In this document: positions 45,344 to 54,430 of the stretch, one piece after another
Numbering within the stretch: the stretch's first letter is position 1
Layout: every line of letters starts with the position of its first letter
Assembly: GCF_002005225.1 (NCBI RefSeq)
Contig: NZ_CP019724.1
Location: forward strand, 7,730,001-7,794,000
Length of the DNA: 64,000 nt
Origin: Streptomyces pactum
GTDB lineage: Bacteria; Actinomycetota; Actinomycetes; Streptomycetales; Streptomycetaceae
Direction of reading: 5' to 3'
The notes under the pieces: model-generated
Told to the model about the DNA's origin: nothing
What the model saw: the letters and a program-made list of their open reading frames with translations, nothing else
Database searches by the model: none
Program-made: the position numbers and the translations under genes

Positions 45344-45508
45344 TCAGACCGCGGTGGCGTTGTGGTCGGCGACGACGTCGGTGGCGCCGGCGCCGAGGCG
45401 GCGGGCGGCGGCCAGGCCGATGCCGGAGGCGGCGCCGGTGACGAGGGCGGTGCGGCCGGTGAACTCGGCGGCGTGGTCGGTGGTGGGGGTGGTGCCGGTG
45501 GTACGCAT
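45344..45508 (-). pseudogene. short-chain dehydrogenase/reductase, N-terminal remnant
   Basis: A 54-codon frame from ATG 45508 that encodes an SDR start (AEFTGRTALVTGAASGIGLA, the TGxxxGIG cofactor loop) and then ends at a TGA after VVADHNATAV. Normal SDRs have about 250 residues. The rest, with the Tyr-Lys active site, is absent. It lies between the TetR gene and the alcohol dehydrogenase and is a relic of a larger catabolic operon. Confidence 0.8.
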
Positions 45509-45518
45509 GGTGCGGTTC

Positions 45519-46178
45519 TCACTCTTCGGTGGTGCTGTCGGGGGTCGCGGCCGCGGCCTCCGAGGTCAGGGCGTCGTAGGCCCGCTCCACGAGGGCGGCG
45601 AGGTCTGCGGCTCCCGCGTCCGGGTCGTCGCCGCGTGCCCACAGGCGCAGGGCGGCGATCAGGACTCCGGCGGCGGCGTCGACGAGGGCGGCGGGGCGCA
45701 CGTCCCGGGCGTCGTCGGTGCCGAGCCGGTCGGCGACGATCCGGATCGACTCCTCCTGGGCGTCGACCCGGATGCGCTGGTAGGCGGCGAACAGGTCGGG
45801 CTCGGTGTCGGCCAGGGCCAGTAGCCGGCGCATCCGGGGACGCACGTGCCAGGCCGGATCCTGGTGGTCGGCCAGCCAGTCGCGCACGGCCCGGCGATAG
45901 GCGAGCAGGGGCGGCTCGTCGGCGGGGCGGGCGAGCAGCAGCGCGTTGATGCGGTCCCCGTCCCGGCGGACGAAGTCGAGGGCGGCGTCCTCCTTGCCGG
46001 CGAAGTGCCGGCTGAACGTGCGGCGCGTGACGTCCGCCCGCTCGGCGATGGCCTCCACCGTGGTCGCCGCCGTCCCGCGCTCCAGGATCAGGTCGCAGGC
46101 GGCGGTGGCGAGTGCGTCGCGGGTCTGCCGCGCCTTGCGCTGCCGCCGGTCCTCGGTGGTGGGCTTCGTCGCCGTCAT
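45519..46178 (-). CDS. TetR-family transcriptional regulator
   Basis: A 219-residue repressor. The N-terminal HTH is KARQTRDALATAACDLILER then TVEAIAERADVTRRTFSRHF; the C-terminal ligand domain is helical. ATG at 46178. It is upstream of and codirectional with the SDR remnant and alcohol dehydrogenase. A perfect 17-bp palindrome 22 bp upstream of its start is a likely autoregulatory operator. Confidence 0.9.
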   Translation of the reverse strand: MTATKPTTEDRRQRKARQTRDALATAACDLILERGTAATTVEAIAERADVTRRTFSRHFAGKEDAALDFVRRDGDRINALLLARPADEPPLLAYRRAVRDWLADHQDPAWHVRPRMRRLLALADTEPDLFAAYQRIRVDAQEESIRIVADRLGTDDARDVRPAALVDAAAGVLIAALRLWARGDDPDAGAADLAALVERAYDALTSEAAAATPDSTTEE

Positions 46179-46200
46179 GCTGCCGAGGTTACACTCGGAA

Positions 46201-46217
46201 ATGTCCCAGTGGGACAT
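46201..46217. promoter_or_regulatory. 17-bp palindromic operator, probably of the TetR protein
   Basis: ATGTCCCA-G-TGGGACAT is an exact 8-bp inverted repeat. A further half-site GTGGGACA lies at 46225-46232, 16 bp along. The position upstream of the tetR start suits autorepression. A protein-site match cannot be proven from sequence. Confidence 0.65.
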
Positions 46218-46267
46218 ATGACCCGGTGGGACACTTCTGCGGCACGCGGCTCCGCTCCGGCGAGGCC

Positions 46268-46292
46268 GTGTGCGGCCTGACACCCCGGGTAC
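46268..46292 (+). promoter_or_regulatory. SigB-type promoter of the 78-aa gene
   Basis: GTGT (46268-46271), 15 bp, GGGTAC (46287-46292), matching the Streptomyces SigB consensus GNNT-N14-16-GGGTAY. It ends 46 bp upstream of ATG 46339. Confidence 0.65.
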
Positions 46293-46338
46293 CCGGCCCG
46301 CGCTCCGGAACGAACCCCACTTCGAGGAGGAGGTCCGT

Positions 46339-46575
46339 ATGGCCAGCGGTACGGAGGCCGGCGGCGTGACCGGCACGCAGGACAAGGACTACAACCTGAT
46401 CTGGTACGTCGAGTCGTGCCTGAACAACGCGCTGCGTCTGGAGACGTACATCCAGGACGCGGAGCGCAACAAGGACACCGAGGTCGCGGAGCTGTTCCGC
46501 AAGGCCCAGGCGGACAGCCGCAAGGGCGCCGAGCTGGGCAAGGGGCTGCTGCGCGCGAGGCTCGACGGAGGCTGA
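46339..46575 (+). CDS. small conserved-looking stress protein of unknown function
   Basis: A 78-residue cytoplasmic, helical protein (YNLIWYVESCLNNALRLETY, then IQDAERNKDTEVAELFRKAQ) starting at ATG 46339 behind GAGGAGGAGG. It has the look of the small ferritin-like or DUF proteins of Streptomyces with four-helix character. I do not recognise a named family. It is expressed from a SigB-type promoter, and a terminator hairpin follows, so it is monocistronic and likely stress-induced. Confidence 0.75.
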   Translation: MASGTEAGGVTGTQDKDYNLIWYVESCLNNALRLETYIQDAERNKDTEVAELFRKAQADSRKGAELGKGLLRARLDGG

Positions 46576-46586
46576 ACACCCGTCCG

Positions 46587-46625
46587 CGAGGGTCCGGACC
46601 CCTGACCGGGGTGTCCGGGCCCTCG
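46587..46625. terminator. hairpin terminator after the 78-aa gene
   Basis: Arms CGAGGGTCCGGAC and GTCCGGGCCCTCG (with one G-T wobble) around a short loop; about 16 bp in all. It ends 49 bp before the catalase SigB-type promoter and isolates the two genes. Confidence 0.65.
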
Positions 46626-46674
46626 GCGTGAGGCACGTCCGGACAGGCACGTCCAGACACCCGCAAACCGGTAT

Positions 46675-46700
46675 GTGTCGGATACTCCACCGTGGGGTAC
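46675..46700 (+). promoter_or_regulatory. SigB-type promoter of the catalase gene
   Basis: GTGT (46675-46678), 16 bp, GGGTAC (46695-46700), within the SigB consensus spacing. It lies 88 bp upstream of ATG 46788. In S. coelicolor the osmotic-stress catalase CatB is known to be SigB-dependent, in line with this match. Confidence 0.7.
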
Positions 46701-46787
46701 CCGGGGCGCCCAGGTGCGCGGCCGACGGCCGCCTCGCAGCTCAGGGCCGCGTCCGAGGCCGGCCACGAGTCGAAGGAGCCCACGAAC

Positions 46788-48446
46788 ATGACGGACGTAT
46801 CGAGCCAGGGGCCCGCCCCGGGCGACGACCGCAAGGTGCTCACCAACCGGCAGGGGCACCCCGTCTACGACAACCAGAACCAGCGCACGGTCGGCGCCCG
46901 CGGCCCCGCCACGCTGGAGAACTACCAGTTCCTGGAGAAGATCAGCCACTTCGACCGCGAGCGCATCCCCGAGCGTGTCGTGCACGCCCGCGGGGTCACC
47001 GCGTACGGCCACTTCGAGGCGTACGGCGCCTGGGGCGACGAGCCGATCGACCGCTACACCCGGGCCAAGCTGTTCCAGGAACGGGGCAAGCGCACCGACC
47101 TGGCCGTCCGGTTCTCCACCGTCATCGGCGGACGCGACTCCGCCGAGACGGCCCGCGACCCCCGCGGCTTCGCGGTGAAGTTCTACACCGAGGACGGCAA
47201 CTGGGACCTCGTCGGCAACAACCTGGCCGTCTTCTTCATCCGCGACGCGATCAAGTTCCCGGACGTCATCCACGCCCTCAAGCCGGACCCGGTCACCTTC
47301 CAGCAGCAGCCCCGGCGCATCTTCGACTTCATGTCGCAGACGCCGGAGTGCATGCACATGCTGGTCAACCTGTTCAGCCCGCGCGGCATCCCGGCGGACT
47401 ACCGCCACCAGCAGGGCTTCGGCGTCAACACCTACAAGTGGGTCAACGCGGCCGGCGAGACCAAGCTCGTCAAGTACCACTGGATGCCCAGGCAGGGCGT
47501 CCGCAGCATGACCGAGGAGGACGCCGCGAACGTCCAGGCACAGGACCTCGGCCACGCCACCAAGGACCTCTACGACGCGGTCACGCGCGGCGAGTACCCC
47601 GAGTGGGAACTGCTCGTCCAGATGATGGACGACCACGACCACCCGGAGCTCGACTTCGACCCGCTCGACGACACCAAGACCTGGCCCGAGCAGGAGTTCC
47701 CGGCGAAGCCGGTCGGCCGGATGGTGCTCGACCGGATGCCCGAGAACTACTTCGCCGAGAACGAGCAGATCTCCTTCGGCACCGGCGTCCTCGTCGACGG
47801 GCTGGACTTCTCCGACGACAAGATGCTGGTCGGCCGCACCTTCTCCTACAGCGACACCCAGCGCTACCGGGTCGGCCCGAACTACCTCCAGCTACCCGTC
47901 AACCAGGCCAAGAACGCCGACGTGCGCACCAACCAGCGCGACGGCCTGATGGCCTACCACCAGGACGGCGGCGGCGAGAACCCGATCGTCAACTACGAGC
48001 CGTCGATCACCGGCGGCCTGCGCGAGGCCGAGTACCCCACGCACGACGATCAGGGACCGGAGATCCAGGGGCGGCTCACCCGCAAGCGGATCCCGCGCAC
48101 CAACGACTACATGCAGGCCGGACAGCGCTATCTGCTGCTGGAGGAGTGGGAGCGCGACGACCTGGTGGCGAACTTCGTCAACCTGCTCTCCCAGTGCGAC
48201 CGGCCGGTGCAGGAGCGCATGGTGTGGCACTTCCTGCTGGTCGAGAACGACCTCGGCCTGCGGGTCGGCGAGGGCATCGGCATCAGCCCGCAGGACGTCT
48301 CGCACCTGGAGCCGCTGGCCAGTCAGACCCTCACCGACGAGGACCGCGAGCGGCTGGCCAACCTCGGCAAGAACCCGCCGCGCGACGTGGCGGGCCTGAC
48401 GATGACCCACTGCGTCCCGAACGAGCGGCACGTCGTGACGCGCTGA
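46788..48446 (+). CDS. monofunctional haem catalase
   Basis: A 552-residue catalase that dismutates hydrogen peroxide. The distal His66 is in [19 protein letters not shown]; the distal Asn is in [18 protein letters not shown]; the proximal haem-ligating Tyr is in [15 protein letters not shown]. The length is that of a medium-subunit catalase with a C-terminal extension. ATG 46788 follows GAAGGAG. It has its own SigB-type promoter, which suggests stationary-phase or osmotic induction. It is convergent with the fructosamine-kinase-like gene, only 3 bp apart. Confidence 0.94.
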   Translation: MTDVSSQGPAPGDDRKVLTNRQGHPVYDNQNQRTVGARGPATLENYQFLEKISHFDRERIPERVVHARGVTAYGHFEAYGAWGDEPIDRYTRAKLFQERGKRTDLAVRFSTVIGGRDSAETARDPRGFAVKFYTEDGNWDLVGNNLAVFFIRDAIKFPDVIHALKPDPVTFQQQPRRIFDFMSQTPECMHMLVNLFSPRGIPADYRHQQGFGVNTYKWVNAAGETKLVKYHWMPRQGVRSMTEEDAANVQAQDLGHATKDLYDAVTRGEYPEWELLVQMMDDHDHPELDFDPLDDTKTWPEQEFPAKPVGRMVLDRMPENYFAENEQISFGTGVLVDGLDFSDDKMLVGRTFSYSDTQRYRVGPNYLQLPVNQAKNADVRTNQRDGLMAYHQDGGGENPIVNYEPSITGGLREAEYPTHDDQGPEIQGRLTRKRIPRTNDYMQAGQRYLLLEEWERDDLVANFVNLLSQCDRPVQERMVWHFLLVENDLGLRVGEGIGISPQDVSHLEPLASQTLTDEDRERLANLGKNPPRDVAGLTMTHCVPNERHVVTR

Positions 48447-48449
48447 CGC

Positions 48450-49325
48450 TCACCCCGCGCGCCGCAGCGCCGCCCGGGCCGCCGTGAGGGCCTGCTCGGC
48501 GTAGCCGCGCCCGAACAGCACGGCGTGCACCAGCAGCGGGAAGAGCTGGTGCACGCCGACGCGGTCGGCCCAGTCGTCGGCGAGCGGCGCGGTGTCCCGG
48601 TAGCCGTCCAGGATCCGGTCCAGGTGCGGGCAGCCGAAGAGACGGAGCATCGCCAGGTCGGTCTCCCGGTGCCCGCCGTGCGCGGCCGGGTCGATCAGGT
48701 GGACACGCCCGTCGGCGCCCCACAGCACGTTGCCGCTCCACAGGTCGCCGTGCAGCCGCGCGGGCGGTTGTGCGGGCCCCGCCAGATCGGGCAGCCGTTC
48801 GCAGACCCGCTCGACGTCGGCCGCCTCCGCCGGCCCGACGGTGCCCGCGTCGACCGCGCGGCGCAGATACGGCAGCACCCGGTGCTCGGCGTACCAGCTC
48901 GGCCAGTCGGTTCCGGTGACGTTGCGCATGGGGGCGAGCCCGATCCAGGCGTTCCCGGGCCCGCCGGGCGGCGCGGCACCGAACGCCGGCGCCCCGGCGG
49001 CGTGCAGCGCGGCCAGGTCCCGGCCGAACCGGACCGCCGCCCGGGCACTCGCCCTTCCCTGTGCCACGCGGTCGGTCACCAGCCAGTGCTCGTCGTCGCC
49101 GTGCACCGCCGGGATCCCTACCGTGCCGGACTCCGCCAGCCAGCGCAGCCCGGCGGCCTCGGCCCGCGCCGCCCCGGCGCCGTCGCCGCGTTTGACCACC
49201 ACCGCGCGTCCGTCGTCGAGGGTGACCTCGGTGAGCGACCCGGTCAGCGGACGCGCACCGGTCACCGGCCGGCCGGTGAACCGGGCCGCGGCGGCCGAGG
49301 GCGAGGAGAGGGCGGACACGACCAC
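48450..49325 (-). CDS. fructosamine kinase family protein
   Basis: About 291 residues, a protein-kinase-fold enzyme. Catalytic loop RLHGDLWSGNVLWGADG, metal-binding VHLIDPAAHGGHRETDLAML, and a Gly-rich start (LTGSLTEVTLDDGRAVVVKR, with the ATP Lys). Such FN3K relatives phosphorylate ribulosamines or fructosamines to repair glycated proteins. The GTG at 49325 is chosen because earlier codons lack family character; no clear ribosome site was found, and GTG 49319 or ATG 49385 are possible. Confidence 0.85.
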   Translation of the reverse strand: MVVSALSSPSAAAARFTGRPVTGARPLTGSLTEVTLDDGRAVVVKRGDGAGAARAEAAGLRWLAESGTVGIPAVHGDDEHWLVTDRVAQGRASARAAVRFGRDLAALHAAGAPAFGAAPPGGPGNAWIGLAPMRNVTGTDWPSWYAEHRVLPYLRRAVDAGTVGPAEAADVERVCERLPDLAGPAQPPARLHGDLWSGNVLWGADGRVHLIDPAAHGGHRETDLAMLRLFGCPHLDRILDGYRDTAPLADDWADRVGVHQLFPLLVHAVLFGRGYAEQALTAARAALRRAG

Positions 49326-49411
49326 CAGGTTAGGACCGGACTGCGGCCGACCCGGTGAAAAACGCCCGGCAGGCCGATCGAACATCCCGGGCGCGGGGGA
49401 GCAGTGGGACT

Positions 49412-49735
49412 ATGACCAGTTCAGCGTTCCATCGCACCATCACCCTGCCCGCCCCCGTGTGCGAACAGGCCGCCCGGCATCTCGAGCAGGCGGTCCAGAA
49501 GGCCATCGACGGCGCCGCGACCCCCTGGCGCGCGTTCCGCGGGGCCGGCGGCGGCGACCGCGCCTTCTCGGTCCCGGTCGTCGAGCAGGCCGCGGGCTGC
49601 CTGCTGGTGCTCGCCGCCGAGAGCGCCCAGAGCCTGCGCCCCTCCGCCCTGCGCGCCCTGATCACCGTCGCCCTCCATCTGCGGGACGCCGCCGAGGCCG
49701 TCCGGCGGCCCGTGCTCCCCAGCGGGGCCTGGTGA
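49412..49735 (+). CDS. unknown small protein
   Basis: A 107-residue cytoplasmic protein from ATG 49412 (GTGGGACT before it). It is helix-rich (PAPVCEQAARHLEQAVQKAI, QSLRPSALRALITVALHLRD) and has two cysteines. No family recognised. It is divergent from the fructosamine-kinase-like gene and codirectional with the maleylpyruvate-isomerase-like gene 70 bp downstream. Confidence 0.6.
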   Translation: MTSSAFHRTITLPAPVCEQAARHLEQAVQKAIDGAATPWRAFRGAGGGDRAFSVPVVEQAAGCLLVLAAESAQSLRPSALRALITVALHLRDAAEAVRRPVLPSGAW

Positions 49736-49805
49736 GCACGGGTCCGCCCCCACCGGCCGGTAAAACGCCGTGCCCCGTACCTGAGCGTGTGCTTGGCTCT
49801 GCGGC

Positions 49806-50570
49806 ATGGAGTTCTCCCGTTTCCTCGACTGCCTCGCGGCCGACTACGACCGGCTGCGGGCCGTCGTCGGGACCGACGCCGGCGCCCCGGTCCCCTCCTG
49901 CCCCGGCTGGACCGTCGCCGACCTGACCCGCCACGTCGGCGAGGTCTACCTGCACAAGACCGCCGCCATGCGCGACGGCGCCGAGCCCGAGCCGTGGCCG
50001 CCGAAGGAATTCGCGGCGGAGGAGCCGACGGCACTGCTGGACCGCGGGTACACCGCGCTGCGCGCCGAGTTCGCCACCCGCGGCCCCGAGGACCCGGCCG
50101 CCACCTGGTACGGCCCCGACCAGAGCGTCGGCTTCTGGATCCGGCGGATGGCCCAGGAGACCGTCGTCCACCGCATCGACGCCGAACTCGCGACCGGGCA
50201 GCCTGTCGCCCCCGTCCCGGCGGATCTCGCGGTGGACGGGATCGACGAACTGCTCAAGGTCTTCGCCGCCCACTCCGTCGCCGAATGGGGCGAGTACTTC
50301 ACCGACATCCTGGCCGGTACGCCGGGACACACGTACCTGGTACGGGCCGGTGACGCCGCGTGGCGGGTGCGGACCGGCCCGGGGCGGTTCGCCGTGACGG
50401 ACGGCGCAGGCGACGGCACGGCCGACGTGACGTTCAGCGGCACACCGGAGGCCGTGCTGCGCCGGCTGTGGAACCGGGAGAGCGCCGACGGGGACACCGG
50501 GGTCACCATCGAGGGCGACCCGGAGGCGGTCGAGGAGCTGCGGCGCTGCATCGTCGTGGCGGCCGAGTGA
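49806..50570 (+). CDS. maleylpyruvate isomerase family (mycothiol-dependent/DinB-like) protein
   Basis: A 254-residue protein with an MDMPI N-terminal four-helix domain: CPGWTVADLTRHVGEVYLHK carries the first metal His, and MAQETVVHRIDAELA the Glu and second His that complete the site. The C-terminal domain (TADVTFSGTPEAVLRRLWNR) is the SCP2-like MDMPI C module. Members use mycothiol or bacillithiol in isomerase or transferase reactions. ATG start at 49806. Substrate unknown. Confidence 0.88.
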   Translation: MEFSRFLDCLAADYDRLRAVVGTDAGAPVPSCPGWTVADLTRHVGEVYLHKTAAMRDGAEPEPWPPKEFAAEEPTALLDRGYTALRAEFATRGPEDPAATWYGPDQSVGFWIRRMAQETVVHRIDAELATGQPVAPVPADLAVDGIDELLKVFAAHSVAEWGEYFTDILAGTPGHTYLVRAGDAAWRVRTGPGRFAVTDGAGDGTADVTFSGTPEAVLRRLWNRESADGDTGVTIEGDPEAVEELRRCIVVAAE

Positions 50571-51053
50571 GCGCACGCCCGGGACCGGACGCCGTCGCCG
50601 GGCGCGGGGGCAGGCCGGGGGGGCAGGCGGCGGGGGCCAGGACGGGGAGCCCCGATAGTGCGGGCCAGAACGTAGGAGCCCGGAGGTAGGAGCCCCGGAC
50701 GCGGGAGCCCGGATTTCCGGCAGCAGGACGAGGGGACGGCCTGGGGGACGACGGTCCTACCGAGGATTTCTTCTCCGCGCCGGTGAACCGGGCGGCCACC
50801 GGTGACCGACGAAGGCCGCCCGTCGCCCCCGGGTAGGGGCGGGTTCCACGTCGTGTGACGGTGTGTGCCGTCGGGTGCGGCCGTCCGCGTTCGGGCCCTT
50901 CGGCCGACCGGAGATGTGTCCGAGGCCACGTCGCCGGCGAGAGCCGGGCCATGTTCCGCGCCGGGGGTCCCGGGCTACGGTCTTCGCGGACCCCGTGTCC
51001 TCCACGACGACCAGACGCACAGTCCCACGACGAGCAGTTCGGACGGCCCGGCA
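50571..51053. other. 483-bp intergenic stretch with imperfect GGAGCCC repeats
   Basis: No gene is seen. Between 50644 and 50714 the motif GGAGCCC(C)GGA recurs at about 14-bp spacing (three adjacent copies from 50671, GTAGGAGCCCGGA, GTAGGAGCCCCGGA and GCGGGAGCCCGGA) with a fourth further left. The repeats could form hairpins after the upstream gene. The rest is unremarkable GC-rich sequence. Confidence 0.45.
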
Positions 51054-51593
51054 GTGCAGGCAGATCTCTCTCCCGTCATCGCGGCGACCACCCAGTGGCT
51101 GACCGGCGCCTATCCGGCGTCCGGCGGTGCGCTGGCCTGCGCCCTGTGCGAGGTGCAGGCGCGGCAGGCCGTGACGGTCGCGGCCCGGCTGCGGTATCCG
51201 ACCCCGATGGACGTCGCGCTGCTGGGCGTGGCGGGCCCGGGAGGCTCCGCCCGGCTCGACTGGATCACCGGCGCGGACGGTACGGCGCCCGCCGATCCGG
51301 ACGGGGACGCCTGGCGGACCTGGGTGGACGAGGTCGTCGCCAGTTGGGCGGCCTGTCTGCTGACCGACCCGGAACTCGCCGCCCTGGCCGTGGCAGCGCT
51401 GGCCGACGGCGATGCCGCGGCGGGTACGTCGGAGGGAACGCCGGTCGAGTTCCGCCGCCTGCTGGCGCCCGACGAGCAGGACCGGCGGGCAGCGGCCCTC
51501 CTGCGCCACCCCGACCTCGCCGCGCCCGTCGCCGCACTGCACCACGCCCAGCTCGTCGACCGCATGAACCCCGGCCAGGCGCTCGTCGCCTGA
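51054..51593 (+). CDS. unknown protein
   Basis: A 179-residue acidic, Ala-rich helical protein from a GTG at 51054 (VQADLSPVIAATTQWLTGAY), with two cysteines (ACALCEV). No signal peptide or membrane helix. No family recognised. The open frame reaches 50865 but that part has weak GC3 pattern and no ribosome site. It is convergent with the MFS transporter. Confidence 0.6.
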   Translation: MQADLSPVIAATTQWLTGAYPASGGALACALCEVQARQAVTVAARLRYPTPMDVALLGVAGPGGSARLDWITGADGTAPADPDGDAWRTWVDEVVASWAACLLTDPELAALAVAALADGDAAAGTSEGTPVEFRRLLAPDEQDRRAAALLRHPDLAAPVAALHHAQLVDRMNPGQALVA

Positions 51594-51639
51594 TCCGCGC
51601 CGGCCCGGGTGGGGCGCCCGCGGCGGCCTGTGACCCCGA

Positions 51640-52980
51640 TCAGGCGGCCGTCCCCAGCGCCGCCTGCCCGGGCACATCCACGTCCCCGGCCCGTACCGCC
51701 ACCGGCGCCGTGACCCGGCGCTGCCGCAGGAGATGCCCCGCACCGATACTGCCCGCGATGATCAGGCCGCCCGCGACGAGCGCGCCCCGCGCCCCGGCCA
51801 GCTCCATCAGCAGGCCGAGCGCCGGCGGACCGCCGAGGCTCCACACCGTGCCGATGCTGCCCCACACCCCGAGCACCCGGCCCCGCAGGTGCGCGGGCGG
51901 GTCGGTCTGGAGCACCGCCGTGCCCGCGGTGTCGGAGACGGACTCCACCACGGCCATCGGCAGCACCATCACCAGCAGCACGGCCAGCGACGGCGACAGT
52001 CCGGCCACCACCTGCAGCAGTCCGCCCGCCGCCGCCAGCGCACCCACGATCCGTACGGAGGGGCGGCGCAGCCGGGCGCCCAGGACCGCGCCGACGATGC
52101 CGCCGGCCGCCAGCACCGTGGAGACCGTGCCGAACGACCCGGCGCCGCCCGCGAGCGGTCCGGTGACGAGCACGGCCAGCGTGAGCTGGTAGTTGCGCCC
52201 GAAGACCGCGCTGACCCCGGTGACACCGGCCAGCGCCAGCAGCCGGGGACGGCGCGCGAAGAAGGCCAGTCCCTCCCGCACCGTCATGGCGTCCGCCGCA
52301 CCGTGGCGCTTCGCGGTCGGGACGTACGCGACCGCCCCGCGCGCCGGACGCAGGAAGGGGATGACCGAGGCCACGAACAGGAACGACAGCCCGTTGGCGG
52401 TGTAGGCGGCGGCCGTGCCCAGGAAGCCGACCGTCACCCCGGCCAGGGCGGCGCCCGTGAGCCGCCCCGCCTGGTGGACCAGCGCGCCCACTCCGATCGC
52501 GGAGGGCACGTCCTGAGGCGGTACGAGGTCGTTGCCCAGCAGCGAACACGCCGGGCCGTCGACGGTGGCGATGACACCGGTGACGGCGGCCAGCACCATC
52601 AGGGAGGTCACGTCGAGCCGGTCCAGCGCCACCATCAGCGCCGTCACGAAGGCGACCGCGCCGAGGAGGGCCTGGCTGACCGCGGCGGTCAGCTTCCGCG
52701 GCCAGCGGTCGACGGCCGCACCGCCGAACACGCTGATCAGCAGCGCGGGCGCGGCCTGGACGGACATCGACAGACCTGTCGCGGCGGCGGACCCGGTGAT
52801 CTGCAGGACCAGCAGGTTCTGCACCGTGAGCTGCATCCACGTGCCGGCGTTCGACACGAAGTTTGCGACCGACCACCAGCGCATGCTGCGGTATCTCAGC
52901 GACCGCCACGGCGAACGGGACGCGGACTCGGCGGGTGCCGAGGCGGGGGACGGCGGGGCGGGGGCAGGGGAAGAAGACAC
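51640..52980 (-). CDS. MFS transporter, MFS_3/enterobactin-exporter-like
   Basis: A 446-residue membrane protein with 12 predicted helices (for example SLMVLAAVTGVIATVDGPAC, VLVTGPLAGGAGSFGTVSTV, GPPALGLLMELAGARGALVA). The typical loop VFGGAAVDRWPRKLTA between helices 2 and 3 is the MFS motif A. This family exports siderophores, drugs or small metabolites. The GTG at 52980 is chosen; ribosome site weak. The open frame upstream is not family-like. Confidence 0.85.
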   Translation of the reverse strand: MSSSPAPAPPSPASAPAESASRSPWRSLRYRSMRWWSVANFVSNAGTWMQLTVQNLLVLQITGSAAATGLSMSVQAAPALLISVFGGAAVDRWPRKLTAAVSQALLGAVAFVTALMVALDRLDVTSLMVLAAVTGVIATVDGPACSLLGNDLVPPQDVPSAIGVGALVHQAGRLTGAALAGVTVGFLGTAAAYTANGLSFLFVASVIPFLRPARGAVAYVPTAKRHGAADAMTVREGLAFFARRPRLLALAGVTGVSAVFGRNYQLTLAVLVTGPLAGGAGSFGTVSTVLAAGGIVGAVLGARLRRPSVRIVGALAAAGGLLQVVAGLSPSLAVLLVMVLPMAVVESVSDTAGTAVLQTDPPAHLRGRVLGVWGSIGTVWSLGGPPALGLLMELAGARGALVAGGLIIAGSIGAGHLLRQRRVTAPVAVRAGDVDVPGQAALGTAA

Positions 52981-53387
52981 AGTGCGCCACTCGAAGACGA
53001 GTCGTGAGACCCGGAAGGGAAGGGGACGGGAGCGAGAAGGCCGGCTGCGTTGCGCGGCCACTCCACTGAGCCGGATGACGGCGCCGACCATCGTGGCAGA
53101 AGGGACCGGCGAGTCATCGCCGACGCCCCTCGGCGAGCCGGGCCTCCTGGGCCAAACCCCTGCGGTCGCGCTGGACTTGGCGAGTCGAGTGGGCTTGATC
53201 ACAGCGCCGGCCGGTGCCACGCGTGCCGGGCCGGCGGCCGTGACGGCGACCACAGGGGCCCGGGCGCCCACCTGGTGACGCGCACCGGCACGGGAGGGCC
53301 GCGGCAGAGGTCAGGGTATGAAAGCGACTCGGCGGGGCACCCGGGGCACGCTCGTCAGCGCTTCGCGGAGGAAGAGAGGTCGTCCTC
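52981..53387. other. 407-bp divergent region between MFS and epimerase genes
   Basis: No gene of its own. A GGGTAT at 53314-53319 resembles a SigB -10 but has no GNNT at the right distance. Should contain promoters of both flanking genes. Confidence 0.4.
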
Positions 53388-54398
53388 ATGATGCCGATGG
53401 CGGCGTTCGGCCCGCGGGCGGAGGCCCGCCCGCCCTGGGGCCGTGCCCTGGTGACCGGCGGTGCGGGGTTCCTCGGTTCCCATCTGTGCACCCGCCTGCT
53501 CGATTCAGGAGTCGAAGTCGACTGCCTGGACAACCTCTCCACGGGGCGGGCGGAGAAGGTGGCCCACCTGGCCGGCCGGCCGGGTTTCCGCTTCCTGGAA
53601 CGGGACATCTCCGAACCCGGCTGTCCGGACGCGCTCACCGGCCCCTACGACCTGGTCCTGCACCTGGCGGGCGCCGCGTTTCCGGCCGCCTGGCCGGACC
53701 GGCCCGTGGAGATCCTGGAGGCCGGCAGCCTCGGCACCCGCGCCGCGCTGGCCGTCGCCGACCGGGACGGCGCCCGGTTCCTGCTCGCCTCCTCGCCGCC
53801 GGCCCTTCCCGACGTGCCGTCCGACACGGACCCGGTCGGTCCGCACGGTGCCTGCGCCGAGGCCGTCCGGTTCTCGGAGGCCCTGGTCGCCGCACACGCG
53901 GGCACCCACGGCTCGAACGCCGGCATCGTCCGGCTGTTCACCGCCTACGGACCCGGTATGCGCACGGACACCGGACAAGCCCCGGCCCGCTTCCTCGAGC
54001 AGGCACTCGCCGGCCGGCCGGTCACCGTCACCGGGGACGGCAGCCGGACGCACTCCCTGTGCTACGTCGACGACATGGTCGACGGCGTGCTGCTGGTCGC
54101 GGCCGGCCGCTCGGTGCGGCCCGTGGACATCGGCGGCGACGAGGAGCCCACCGCCGCGCAGATCGCCCGCCGGGTGATCGACCTGACCGGCTCCGACTCG
54201 CCGCTGGCCTTCGTCGACGGTGCGCAGGACCGGCCCGCCGAGCCCCGGCCGGTCACCGGCTTCGCCCGTGAGATCTTCGGCTGGCTGCCGAGCGTGACCT
54301 GGCAGGACGGCCTGGAACGCACCGTCGCCTCCCTCCGTGACCGACCCGATCCGATCCCGACGGCGACGACCGGGCGGGCGGGGGAGTGGCGGGTGTGA
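53388..54398 (+). CDS. NAD-dependent epimerase/dehydratase-family protein lacking the YxxxK dyad
   Basis: A 336-residue extended-SDR protein. The Rossmann start RALVTGGAGFLGSHLCTRLL and DCLDNLSTGRAEKV are strong, as is GAGAAFPA-type substrate region LVLHLAGAAFPAAWPDRPVE. In the family the next segment carries Tyr-x-x-x-Lys; here it reads HGACAEAVRFSEALVAA, where Cys and Val stand in for Tyr and Lys. RLFTAYGPGMRTDTGQ and SLCYVDDMVDGVLL follow. UDP-glucuronate decarboxylase-like fold; catalysis is doubtful. ATG 53388 follows AGAGGT. Confidence 0.88.
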   Translation: MMPMAAFGPRAEARPPWGRALVTGGAGFLGSHLCTRLLDSGVEVDCLDNLSTGRAEKVAHLAGRPGFRFLERDISEPGCPDALTGPYDLVLHLAGAAFPAAWPDRPVEILEAGSLGTRAALAVADRDGARFLLASSPPALPDVPSDTDPVGPHGACAEAVRFSEALVAAHAGTHGSNAGIVRLFTAYGPGMRTDTGQAPARFLEQALAGRPVTVTGDGSRTHSLCYVDDMVDGVLLVAAGRSVRPVDIGGDEEPTAAQIARRVIDLTGSDSPLAFVDGAQDRPAEPRPVTGFAREIFGWLPSVTWQDGLERTVASLRDRPDPIPTATTGRAGEWRV

Positions 54399-54430
54399 GA
54401 ACACCCCCGCATCGCACCCGGCGTACGCAC

